In this document: piece by piece, positions 33,426 to 44,607 of the stretch | Layout of the letters: the number at the start of each line of letters is the position of its first letter | Numbering within the stretch: position 1 is the first letter of the stretch | DNA from: Imbricaverruca yamaguchii | Taxonomy: Eukaryota > Arthropoda > Thecostraca > Neoverrucidae | Length of the DNA: 64,000 nucleotides | NCBI GenBank assembly: GCA_034440575.1 | Contig: JAOTOL010000979.1 | Span: 62,001-126,000 of the forward strand | Reading direction: 5' to 3' | Notes under the pieces: model-generated | Database searches by the model: none | What the model was told of the DNA's origin: nothing | The model's input: only the letters and a program-made list of their open reading frames with translations | Translations under genes and position numbers: made by a program

Positions 33426-33892
33426 ATAGTACTCTCCGCTGTCGAGTGACGATATTGTACCCTCCTCTTTTTCGGGTGTTACTACTGTATTCTCAGCCTC
33501 GATATTTGGTAATGCTGCATTCAGTTATAGTACTCGCCAACGTCAGCTGATGTTACAATGCCCTCCAGTGTCGAGTGATGTTGAAATACCCTGCAGTGAC
33601 GGGTGATGTTGCAGTACCCTCCAGTGTCGGGTGGTGTTGCAGTACTCTCCAGTGTCGGGTGATGTTGCAGTACCCTGCTGTGTCGGGTGATGTTGCAGTA
33701 CCCTCCAGTGTCGGGTGATGTTGCAGTACCCTCCAGTGTCGGGTGATGTTGCAGTACCCTGCTGTGTCGGGTGATGTTGCAGTACCCTCCAGTGTCGGGT
33801 GATGTTGCAGTACCCTGCTGTGTCGGGTGATGTTGCAGTACCCTCCAGTGTCGGGTGATGTTGCAGTACCCTCCAGTGTCGGGTGGTGCTAT
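33426..33892. repeat. Minisatellite, 28 bp unit, with a transition zone
   Basis: About 11 regular copies of 'gatgttgcagtaccctccag' plus 'tgtcgggt' lie at about 33590-33890. Between 33420 and 33590 are diverged units ('gttatagtactctccgctgt', 'gtcgagtgacg') intermediate between this unit and the preceding 31-bp one. More diverged units reappear near 34835-34900. Confidence 0.92.
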
Positions 33893-34933
33893 GTATGTGT
33901 GTATTGCACATTTTACAAACTGCCATCAATGACATCTACATTTCAGCGCCAATGTTACAGAAAAACACACAAATATACACCGCTCACCTTCCCCACCCAC
34001 ATCACTCCGCTAAAAGTCAAGATAAAAAAACCCTAGCAGCTCAGTTTTCTGGTAGGTCAGCAAGTCCGCAGTACGAAGTCAATGAAAAACTGGCGCCCTA
34101 TTGTTCCCTTCGGCTAATGGCAGGGTGACTGTCGTAGTAGGCGTCATTCCAGGTGGTCACGGCTCGATGGTAAAGCGACGTCTTAGTTGACTGCGGCCGA
34201 TATCTATCCGACTGAGGCGCGAGCCCGGCCGCTCAGCTCGTGTCCGTACCCGGGAGCACCTGAAGGCGCGTCTCAACACGCGACTGTGGTCGCTGCGGGC
34301 CCGTGTCGTTACCACGTCACCCATCGCGATCATGTCGCCCCAGGTGACAGTGAGCCAGGGTCAGAAGGTGCCCGTACGATTGGTCATATTTCCGCAGTCT
34401 TGGAACGTCCCTCATGGTGAAATGTAACGCATTGCAAGTATTTTCGTTTCAGTTCATGTTCCCGTCGCCCAGCCTGGAGTGCAATATGTGATCAGTGGGA
34501 ACATGACAGCTTCAAGAATAATTTGTGCTGTTTTGCGGGAAATTTAGTTTCCGAACACAGGCGACTGTGAGGTTGGCGGGAAGAACTTGGCGGCTTTCGA
34601 ACACAGGCGACTGTGAGGTTGGCGGGAAGAAGTTGGCGGCTTTTGAACACAGGCGACTGTTAGGTTACATTTCTTCGCAGCACTGTTGGTCCGCTTCTAC
34701 TACTTTAGATGCTCGTCGATGAACACAACAGCAACTTTGATGTTTTTTTAATACGTCAGCCGCATCCGTCAGCTTTTACTGCCCGGCTGCCAGCTGGAAT
34801 AGGAGCTGGCTCCATCGGAGTCCCAGGGGTCGTGTGGTGTTGCGGTACTCCCCACCCGTGTATCGATTGTGCCGCGGTACTCTCCGGTGGCGGGTGACGG
34901 CACCGCCCTCCGTACCGCATCCTCAGGTGTCAG
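33893..34933. other. Intron 6 remainder
   Basis: Mostly unique. A GC-rich open stretch at about 34190-34330 reads as a basic peptide and ends at a possible donor 'CCCCAG|GTGACA'. It could be an exon but nothing else supports it. Confidence 0.4.
34548..34672. repeat. Three tandem copies, about 46-50 bp
   Basis: Copies share 'gaacacaggcgactgtgagg' and 'ttggcgggaagaa'. The third is cut short. Confidence 0.92.
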
Positions 34934-35128
34934 GACTCGTCAGCAGCTGGCGTGGGCAGTCAGCTGAGCGGCACCAGCTGGCCCGACAGCTGTCGGCTGT
35001 CTGAGGCCGGGACGGGACCCGACTCTGGACCCACGCCCAGAGCCGGACTCGGACCCGGAGCCGGATCCGGAGCCGGAATGGGTCTCGGTCTGCCCTCCGA
35101 GGCGGAGCTACACGCACTGCTCGGTTAG
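34934..35128 (+). CDS. Probable last exon of the receptor gene, ending in an LxxLL-like motif
   Basis: Acceptor 'caggtgtcag|GAC' is phase 0, matching the donor at 32489. The frame is 64 codons ending at TAG (35126-35128). It is Ser/Gly-rich with a Gly-Pro/Ala repeat ('GLGPGAGSGAGMGLG') and ends 'LPSEAELHALLG'. The final L-H-A-L-L matches the LxxLL helix by which coactivators, and some receptor tails, bind ligand-binding domains; whether it acts so here is speculation. A nearer AG (34926) would give a frame that stops early. No clear AATAAA was found just downstream. Confidence 0.42.
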   Translation, partial: DSSAAGVGSQLSGTSWPDSCRLSEAGTGPDSGPTPRAGLGPGAGSGAGMGLGLPSEAELHALLG

Positions 35129-35159
35129 TGCTGACTGTAATCCAGGCCGCGGCACCAGA

Positions 35160-35750
35160 CCAAGGTGATGTGGTGGACTCCGGGCAGAGACGGACACGGT
35201 GATGTGATGGAGACGGGAACAGAAGTTCAGACGCTGATGTGATTGAGTTGGGACAGAGACTGGGACGGTGATGTAATGGAGACGAACACGGTGATGTGAT
35301 GGAGACGGGAACAGAAGTTCAGACGCTGATGTGATTGAGTTGGGACAGAGACTGGGACGGTGATGTAATGGAGACGAACACGGTGATGTGATGGAGACGG
35401 GAACATAAGTTCAGACGGTGATGTGATGGAGACCAAGCAAACATGGATACGGTGGCGTGATGGAGACGGGGATGGAAGTTCAGACGGTGATGTGATGGAG
35501 ACGGGGCTGAGACGGAGACGGACACGGTGGTGTGATGGAGACGGGGACGGAAGTTCCGACGGTGATGTGATGGAGACGGGGCAGAGACGGAGACGGACAC
35601 GGTGGTGTGATGGAGACGGGGACGAAATTCAGACGGTGATGTGATAGAGACGGGGCAGAGACGGAGACGGGGACGGTGGTGTGATGGAGACGGGGACGGA
35701 AGTTCAGAGGATGATGTGATGGAGACGAGGACAGAAGTTCAGACCGATAC
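35160..35750. repeat. Compound minisatellite with gtgatgtgatggagacgg units
   Basis: Units of variable length around 'ggtgatgtgatggagacgg', separated by 'gacagaagttcagac', 'ggcagagacggagacgg' or 'ttgggacagagactggg'. Higher-order blocks of about 100 bp are repeated twice at 35222-35420. A short, isolated stretch of the same family is at 43137-43215. Confidence 0.93.
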
Positions 35751-37100
35751 GGGACGTGCGCGGCCACGCTACTGGTGGCGCTTCGTTTGCACCCAGCGGC
35801 GGATGTTCGAACTGTAAGCATGCTATTGGGTCGCATAGTGGCCGCGGCCGCTAGATGCAAAATCTTGGAGATAGTTATCAAAAACGAAGAAAGTATGCTA
35901 TCTAGAGATTTTTCCCCACCTGTGATGGATACATTAATAATTTCTGTATCAGCTGATACCACTTAGACTCCAGTATAATAGTCGTTGGTAATCGTCAATT
36001 TTGTTCTAAGGTTGTCAGGTCACCGGATTTCCCTATAGCTTAAGCATGGGGAACGCCGGAAGCATGATGTGGTCGCATGTCAAATTGAATATTTTGATCA
36101 AAGGATGGTAGGAACTAAAAATGCCCCCCCGGAACGTCTTCAGAATTAATCGCTCGTTTCAATGAAGGTATTCCTGATCAACTGACACTGCCGCTATATG
36201 TCGTCAAATTTGATTAAAGATGAAATAGCATCGCAACGATGTCTGCGAGAACAATGTTCATTTGGTGCAGATGATAAGGGTGCTGGTGTACGGGACTTTA
36301 CTTATGTTTTCTTTTTTCATATGAAACAAACTTTGTCTTAAATGCATTATTTACCAAGCAGCATCACATAGATAATGCTAAAGTCGCCACATGCGAAGGC
36401 AAATGTTTGTCTCCGCCTTCACCGCGAAGCGTGGATACAGCCAGCCTGTTTTGAGTCGGATCGAGTGGTATAGAAATTAGTGCCAATTATTATAAAACTC
36501 ATATCTGGATACGGTAGGACCTGAACTCATGTTCAGGTATAATATACTCTAAATCAAGAATGGTTTTTGTTTTCATTTATCCCCCTTGGATATGCCACTG
36601 CCCTCGCCATTTCCACCGTTAATGAATCCACCGGCATCGGCAAGACGAGTAAACATCATAGGTGTGGAAACAGGGGAGAAGTGGTATGGTCCCCCACTTT
36701 TCATGGTTCAAGGGCTTTACCCCCCCCCTTCCACATACACATGCACACTTTTTGAGATGTTCCTATGCCTCTGGTGGACGTGGCCTAAACGAGAACTTTG
36801 ACTAAGAGGTCACGTCCTTTGACGTATGCAGGCTTACCATCAAAGCCCACCATACTCCGACCCAATATAAATTATTAGATTGAGTGTTGAATGACTGAAA
36901 GCGGGCACGCCTACCTATCCCAGCTAACATAGCATATTTGAGCCCTAGGGGCCTGGTCGCTCGAGGCTTCATGTAATTTAATTATAACAATGATTGAGTG
37001 TTTTCCAGAATTACTTTGCATAAAAATAACTCTTTTTTAAAAACTCGTGCCGCCTCTACCCCATCCAAAGTCCGTCACGACACCCATGCATGATATGATT
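35751..37100. other. Unique AT-richer sequence
   Basis: No gene, tandem array or recognised element was seen. Confidence 0.5.
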
Positions 37101-37103
37101 TAG

Positions 37104-37266
37104 GTGTTATTCTAAACACAAAACTGGGGACATCAGAACAGACCAAGGAAGCCAGGAAAAAGGCGCTGAGAATGCTAGGGGCAATAAATAGGAATGTATC
37201 ATACAGAAATGAGGAAGTGATCAGGAAGCTTTACTGTGCATACGTCAGGCCACATTTGGAATAGGT
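37104..37266 (+). pseudogene. LINE reverse-transcriptase C-terminal fragment
   Basis: Reads 'DLGVILNTKLGTSEQTKE', 'ARKKALRMLGAINRNV', then 'IRKLYCAYVRPHLE'. LGVI...L....H/Q....KA..MLG.I.R followed by LY....RPHLEY is the conserved end of the reverse transcriptase of CR1/L2/Jockey-type non-LTR retrotransposons. After HLE one base is missing, so the expected Tyr codon becomes a stop. The rest of the polymerase is absent upstream. This is a dead 5'-truncated fragment. Confidence 0.85.
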
Positions 37267-37983
37267 GTCAATTTCAGTTTGCCGCTAGGTGTCAAGGTGG
37301 GAGGACGTCCGTCGGAGCTCCAGGTTTCCAGATAAGTCGTTGCAGAACAGGGCAGTACTCTAGTCTAAGCTGTGGATAGGTGTTTAGCAATTACTTCTGT
37401 GATTATATTTCATTAGTTTTTATCTTATAAGCATTTTCGTAGCACGCAAACTATACTATATTAACCTAGCGACGCCGCCGTGCGCCATTTTCGTGTGCGC
37501 CAAGGCGAGGCCTCGTGGCTTTCGGCGTGTTCTCGACGCTTCGATTTCTGTAGTAGGAGATATTACAAGTGTGTAGATTTCATAAGTACATTAGACAACA
37601 TTCATACTATCCAAACATACTTTTTTTGTTGTGCATAGTGTGTTTGGTGTTGAAGTTTAAGAAAGGGTTTAATTGGCAGTAAGTTGGGGGTATTCATAAG
37701 TGCTGTGTGACTGTTCATTTTTCTGTCTAGCCATAAGTGATATCAAAAGGGATATTCATATTGTTGTCTACTTGTGTGGAAGACAATTAGATTAGACATT
37801 TTTTTTTTGTTTTTTTTTTTGTTTTTTTTATTGTTTAATAGTTTCTGCTTTTCTTGAGGTACTCAGATAATTAGCTGACAGTATAGGAGGTAGCGATTTA
37901 TAGTGAATGATAGTTGGCTTTTTTGTCGGTTGTTTAGCGAGTTAATTTGAATCTAAATCTAGGCATAAGCTGCAGCGTTTGGG
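37267..37983. other. Probable LINE 5' untranslated region or unique sequence
   Basis: Between the reverse-transcriptase tail and the ORF1-like frame. It includes t-rich runs at about 37800-37830. It could be the 5' leader of the element whose ORF1 starts at 37984. Confidence 0.35.
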
Positions 37984-38688
37984 ATGGTTTCGACCAGGAT
38001 GCAGGCACTAGAGGAAGAGATTAGGACCCTTAAGGCAGAGGTTTCCAAGCTCAAGGCTGCCCTTGTTGCACAGGGTAGGCAAGATAAAGCAACAAGGGGT
38101 CACTCCGTAGCAGGGGCATCATATGCCCAGGTGGTCGCAGGCCACCAGGTAGCTGAGGCTTCCCCTACTGTGGAGGTGGCTGGGATCTCTCGAGAGGGGA
38201 GTGTTAATAGTGAACAGAGGAGGGGTAGTTCTGGTAGGTCACAGGAGGGGAAGTGGCAGGTGGCAGGTGGTAGGAGCGGGAGGAAGTCTAGCCGACCGGC
38301 CCAGCGGGCAGGCATATTAACAACAAATATGTTCCAGGCATTGGATGACTGCCCCCAGGGTAGTAGTAGTAAGGAGTCAGTGCTGGTCCTAGAAGACTCT
38401 CGTGTGCGACATTTAGAGCGGGTATTTTGTAAAGGTAGGAGGGACAGGAGGTGCATCACCAGGCCTGGTGCCAAGGTGAAGGACCTGGTACCTGCGGTGG
38501 CACAGGTCACCAGTGATCACCAGTTGAATACAGTCATAGTGCATGTATGGGTAAATAACATAGGTCATACTAGGAGTGAGGAGCTTCTGCGGGAGTACAG
38601 GGCCCTTTTGGCCACCCTGAATGGTACCAATAGAGTCATTGTAACAACAATTTTGCCTAGGGCTAGAGCCTCCCCTGAGTGGAGCTAG
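37984..38688 (+). CDS. Truncated LINE ORF1: coiled coil plus SGNH-esterase-like domain
   Basis: 234 codons. Residues about 6-28 form a heptad coiled coil ('LEEEIRTLKAEVSKLKAAL'). A Ser/Gly/Arg-rich linker follows, then 'TNMFQAL' at about 114-120, resembling the TxNRFxxL motif of CR1/L2 ORF1 proteins. An esterase-like region comes next: 'VLVLEDSRVRHL' (nucleophile Ser about 139; usually G-D-S, here E-D-S), 'VIVHVWVNNIG' (about 184-194; block III) and 'VIVTTILPR'. The frame stops right after the last motif, so the C-terminal Asp/His part is missing, and no reverse transcriptase follows. I read it as an inactive copy. These proteins bind element RNA; the esterase's role is unsettled. Confidence 0.8.
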   Translation: MVSTRMQALEEEIRTLKAEVSKLKAALVAQGRQDKATRGHSVAGASYAQVVAGHQVAEASPTVEVAGISREGSVNSEQRRGSSGRSQEGKWQVAGGRSGRKSSRPAQRAGILTTNMFQALDDCPQGSSSKESVLVLEDSRVRHLERVFCKGRRDRRCITRPGAKVKDLVPAVAQVTSDHQLNTVIVHVWVNNIGHTRSEELLREYRALLATLNGTNRVIVTTILPRARASPEWS

Positions 38689-39295
38689 GGGAGGCTCCCG
38701 AAGTTAAAGTACATATATATCATCATATAAGTAGTCAGTTCACTAACAAGACAACAAATTCGCTTCAATAACATTAAGAACAGCAGGTGGCTCTCTTTTT
38801 TAATGTTTAAAATCGATGACAGTACTTTCTTGGATCATCTTTGAAGCGGATGAAAGAAGTGTATTCCTTTTAATGTAGAAGTCCTTTGAATCATATGTTA
38901 TGTCCTTCACGGTGCTGCTCCATCCACCTCCAACTCCAACCCTGACAAAACTTCATGAGCGCCTCCATCTCCAAAGTAGCCTGTGGAAGAAGGCATGTAT
39001 TGCAGCATAACTTCTGTGATCTGAATTGCATTGTATCCCTGTTGCTTTATCATCCATCCTTGCCGATCCATGTAGCAGATGTGTGACTTTCCTCAAACTG
39101 TCTGAGGTTGAATAATAACTTGGGAGTTGAAATCACGTGATGTGAAATGGGAATATAATTGAAATTACGTGAGTGATGAACCAGATGAACTACTCCTGGA
39201 TTCGTATATTGCAGTATTGCATTGCACAGTGGCATACCGAATGGGGGAGAACACTGTAGACAGTTGCCCCCACCCTCCTGATAGGTTGTGGGGCC
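38689..39295. other. Sequence between LINE ORF1 and degenerate repeat
   Basis: No second ORF of the LINE is seen; nothing else recognised. Confidence 0.5.
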
Positions 39296-41245
39296 CAAAA
39301 TAATCCGACGAGCTCAGGAAAAAATTGCGACATGCTCCCTAAAAGTCCCGCTTGGTCTCAGAAAAATCACATTGGGTGTCCACAAAAATAGCGCAGGGGC
39401 CTCTGATAATAACGCTAGGGCCTCAATTCAAAGCTTCAATCTGGGTCCCTGAAAATCACGTTGTGGCCCACAAAAAAGTCGTGCCGGGTTCCATAAAATA
39501 ACAACTTGGCCACGAACGGTAGGGCCAGGTCCCCCTGAAAATTACGCTGAGCCTGGGATACCAATAATTCTCGCCCGAGCCGCCCCTGTCAATCATTTTA
39601 GAGGCATGAAAGGTCCCACCGGGGCTCTAAAAGTCTCGTTGGTGTCACCCAAAAATTAAGTCGGGAGAATGAAAACAGACCGGACACGAAAATTCACTCT
39701 GGGATCCCAACAATGGTTCCAAAAGCCCACAAAACGTGTTGCCCCCCAAAAAAAAACGTGTAGTCACTAAAACTAGCGCAAGGGGTCCAAACAAGTGACC
39801 ATGGGGCCAAAAATCGCACTTAGACCAACACAAATTGCATGCCGATTCCTTTGAAAATCTCACTGGAGGCCAGAACACCGCGCCGGAGCCCCACAAGTCG
39901 CAGCTGGCTTCCCAAGAGCCAATATCTCCTCAGAATGTCACCCTGCGGACACAAAAATTGCGTCAACGATCCACAAATTAGGAACGCGTCGGTCCCCGAA
40001 AAAAATGTTGGGGCACCGAAAAAAAAACCAACGCACCGAGATCCCGAAGGATCGTACTGGGGTCCAAAAATATCCTGGAGGGGGCTTACAAGAATAGGCT
40101 TGACCTCAAAAATCGCAAGGGGACTATCGAATTGACACGACCACCGGACAATTCAGAATATGTCCCGGAATAAAATTATCCGACGGGTCTTTCAACTCTC
40201 GATGGTGCCAACTGCGAAGAAAAAAACACGTCGAGCAGCCGCAATGGCGTACCAAAGTGAAAAATGCCACCCCGCCCGCCCCATACTGAAAGGGTAGGCT
40301 CCCAAGAATCGCGCCGGTTCCCAAAAAATCGCGCTGGGCCCGATACATTCGCGTCTGGGCCCCAGAATTCGCGTGGCAGGCCCAAAGTGAATATACCGAG
40401 CGCCTTAAAACTTATGCCAGGCCCACGGAAATGTGTACCGGGGTTCACCAAAATCGCGCTGGAGCGCAGCTATACAACACGCCCCGAGAACTCGCGACGA
40501 AATCCACAAATATCACGTACTGGACCCAGATTTCCGGTGGTAGTACCAAAAAATTGGGTCGGGGCATCACAAATTCCCCTCTGCAAACACAGCATGGCCC
40601 CAAGAACCACACCTGAACTCCATAAAAAGTAAGCCGATGCCTTCTAAAATAAGAAGAGATTCTGAAAAACATATGTCGGAGTCAGGAGCATCTCTCCAGA
40701 GCTACAAACGTACCTCCAGATGCTTTCAAAATTTGCGTACGGTCCCGAAATAATGGCGTACCGGAGCTCGAAAAATCGCGTTGAGACACAAATATATAGC
40801 GTACGGTGCCCGAAAAATCAGGGCGGGATTCGGACTTTCAATCATTCAGAAGTCACGAAAATTTGCGTCGAACCTAGAAAACTGCTCCGGGCCCTCCGAA
40901 ACTACACACCTTGGCCAGAAAGGTCGCGCTGGGATCCCGATGAATTATACCGGAGAAGCCAAGGATGTGCTGGGGTTTCAACACATGTGCGAAAATGAAC
41001 GCCTGAATTAAATACAGCGGAACCATAAGAGCACAACGGGAGGCCGAAAATACACCGGGCCCTGCAACGTTTACACAGTTTCGCAAAAAGTGGCAGGGCC
41101 GAGGCCCCAGCCATATGCCTTAACATATGGCTGGGGTCCCCAAAAAGCGAATTGGTCAGAAAAAAGACCTACGGGGCGAGGACCATACCAATTCCACCAG
41201 AAGATTCCATTCTGGGAATCTTCTGGGATGACCTTTTCGGCCTCC
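39296..41245. repeat. Highly degenerate repeat with about 25-35 bp period
   Basis: Nearly 2 kb made of alternating GC-rich 'ctgggcccc' and AT-rich 'aaaaatcgcg' blocks, for example 'aaaaaatcgcgctgggccc' near 40325. Hardly two units are identical, unlike every other array here, so it is old or evolves without homogenisation. Open frames of 60-120 codons across it contain recurring 'GPxxF' or 'RPKN' patterns that follow from the repeat. Similar sequence in reverse orientation is at 45935-46420 and 59500-59790. Confidence 0.8.
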
Positions 41246-42312
<1,067 letters not shown>

Positions 42313-43136
42313 TAGATCCGAGCCCACTGTATGACACTGCAGTCGCATGCTATTACCCAGAGCTGTTATGCTGACATGTACTGTGCACTGCTCTTTTAAT
42401 TATGTGTCTTGATCAGTTATGGGACGATTTTCCCCGTTGGTGAGGATTGCTGAATAAGCATAAACAAACACATCGTGGAATAAAAACTCAGAATTTCATA
42501 AATCAGAAAATATCGTTGGCGAAATCCGATTGAGTTTTTTTTTGTCGGGGGTGTCTAGTGCGTTGGCACTTCGCCCCCCTCCCCATGTTTTTCAAAAATC
42601 GACATTTCTGGCTTATCCAGCAAACTAACATTCAAATACTAGGATTGTATGATGAATGCTGCCTATCCCTAGTTTGATAATGAGTATGGTCAATTTTGAA
42701 TGTTCAGACATTCCTATAATGATTCTGAGATGTTGTGGTATTTGGGGAAATTTCTCACTATGTTATTTGCTAGTGGTAAAATTATATATACTTTTTTTTA
42801 AAAACACATGCTCAGGCACATTTCTCACTCAGACATCCCTTGCTGTGAAAGCACGTAATATTATGGTTGGTGTCCCTGTTTTCTTTTCTTTTTTAAATCC
42901 TGATACAGCTAATATCACCTACCCCCATATCACCTAGTCTACAACAAAATGAATATGACGCCATCAAGCTTCATTATGGGGCGAAAGCGTAAACTATCTG
43001 CATGCGGCGATGATACTGTACTTCATGCGGCGATGATTGCGCCAAGAGCGCCACCATGCGAACATCAACAAGAGTATTTTCACAAGAAATTGCGCATGCG
43101 CAGAATGGATGTCCGCCTTCACTAGTATGTCCCCTA
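42313..43136. other. Unique AT-rich sequence
   Basis: No gene or repeat recognised, apart from a 24-bp doubled block around 'catgcggcgatgat' at about 43001-43037. Confidence 0.5.
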
Positions 43137-43215
43137 CCGCGGTGGTGTGATGGAGATGGGGACGGCAGTTCAGACGGTGATGTGATGGAGACAGGAACTG
43201 AGACGGTGATGATGG
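43137..43215. repeat. Isolated copy of the 35-kb minisatellite family
   Basis: Contains 'ggtggtgtgatggagatggg', 'cagttcagacggtgatgtga' and 'tggagacaggaactgagacg', matching units of the array at 35160-35750 in the same orientation, about 8 kb away and surrounded by unrelated sequence. Confidence 0.85.
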
Positions 43216-43720
43216 CAGAGACGTAAACAGGGACGGTTTAGTAGGCTGTTGGTATTTTAAGCTTCGTGAGTTCACGTTCGTCTGATGCGTCAGTATTGTG
43301 TTTGCTGTGGTTTGCGTGCCGGTGTAAAGGCCGCATTATGCCTGCCGGGTATTTGAAAACCGTCACACTGTCTGAGGAGGCCGTTTTTTCAGCCGTCTCC
43401 TTCGACGCAGCGCAGGAGGCTTAGTGCTAAAATTGGGTGCTATGATTCATCTTCCTCCCCTGTGCCTATGCCTACGCCTGTGCCTACACCTGTGGCTACA
43501 CCTGTGCCTATTTTTCTGCATGGATAGAGATCCTACGTTTTCCTTTTGCATCCCTCTCGACAGAATGGCGTGAAAAGGCGTGGTTATATTGGCTTCGCTT
43601 GTCGGACGTTCTTATGGTCTGGCGCCGCTGAATGTGTGACAGTTGGCCACGTGCCAGTGTTGCCGCTGTATGACGCGCCGGCACGTGTCCGGCTGGCTCT
43701 TGTGTGGAGGTAAATTGAAG

Positions 43721-44234
43721 TGATCCAGACCTGCTGCTGGCAGCGACGGAGCCCGCGTCGGCACCGGACTGGAGTCCACAGCAGCAGCAGCAGCAGACGC
43801 CGCCGCCGTCCGACTGGAGTCCCCAGCCGCAGCAACAGCAGCAGCAGCAGCAGCAGCACGTGCAGAGCTCGCCTCCAGCCGCGTGGGGTCGACACCAGCA
43901 CGTGCAGAAGTCGCCGCTGTCCGACTGGAGTCTCCCGGCGGCTGCCGCCGGCGGTCAGTACCGGGAGTCGGGTGTACCCGCCTGCACCGTCACCGCTGCG
44001 GCCGGCTACCACGTGCCGGCTCAGTTACGGACCGTACAGCGTCAGCGCGCCCCGCCGCAGCACCACGGCGGCCTGCCACAGGGCCACGCTGACCTGTCGC
44101 AGGGTCACGTCGGCCTGCCGCGGGGTCACGTCAACCTGTCGCAGTGTCACCTCGGCGTGTCACAGAGCCACGTCGACCTGCCGCAGGGTGCGCGGGGTCG
44201 TGACGGTCGGGGGCCGGGTGTGGCGCCGCCGCAG
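43721..44234 (+). CDS. Gln-rich probable exon of an unidentified gene
   Basis: An open frame follows a TGA at 43716, with AG at 43719-43720 as possible acceptor; the donor 'CCGCAG|GTCCGT' at 44234 is my choice, and the frame itself stops at 44276. The product begins 'DPDLLLAATEPASAPDWSP', has two polyglutamine runs (6 and 9 Gln) each after an 'SDWSPQ'-type motif and a third 'SDWSL', then an Ala/Gly segment. A seven-fold 8-residue repeat of 'GHVDLPQ' type at about 44070-44190 follows. Frame preservation through GC-rich, CAG-rich and repeat DNA, with repeat variation mostly at third positions, argues for coding. The composition suggests a nuclear regulatory protein, but no domain identifies it. 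Acceptor context is weak; a start exon was not found. Confidence 0.5.
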
Positions 44235-44439
44235 GTCCGTGACGGCGCTGGCGTCCGTCAGCGCCGCCCGCCGTAGCGAACCGGCGGCCACGGCGACGGT
44301 GCTAGGGGGGGGCGGTGCCACCATTATGTTGATGCAACGCAAGTGTTTTGTATTCTCCCGATGGGAGAGCGATTTTGAGTGCGCCCGGTCCGTGCGCCGG
44401 CCTCGCTGGAGACGCGCTCCTGGCGGACCGGGAAAGGGG

Positions 44440-44607
44440 ACCAGGAAAAGGGACAGGGAAGGGGACCTGGAAGGGGACCTGGAAGGGGACCTGGAAGGGG
44501 ACCTGGAAGGGGACCTGGAAGGGGACCTGGAAGGGGACCTGGAAGGGGACCTGGAAGGGGACCTGGAAGGGGACCTAGAAAAGGGACCGGAAAGGGGACC
44601 GGGAAGG
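44440..44607. repeat. Minisatellite, 12 bp unit, about 13 copies
   Basis: Copies of 'ggaaggggacct' with variant ends 'ggaaaagggacc' and 'gggaaggtgag'. Both open frames are repeat translations. The + strand is purine-rich. Confidence 0.96.

Noticed and set aside
34927..35003. Acceptor at 34926 ('catcctcag|GTG') for the last receptor exon
   Set aside because: In phase 0 it gives 25 codons then a stop; the acceptor at 34933 gives a 64-codon frame ending in a plausible terminus. Both remain possible.
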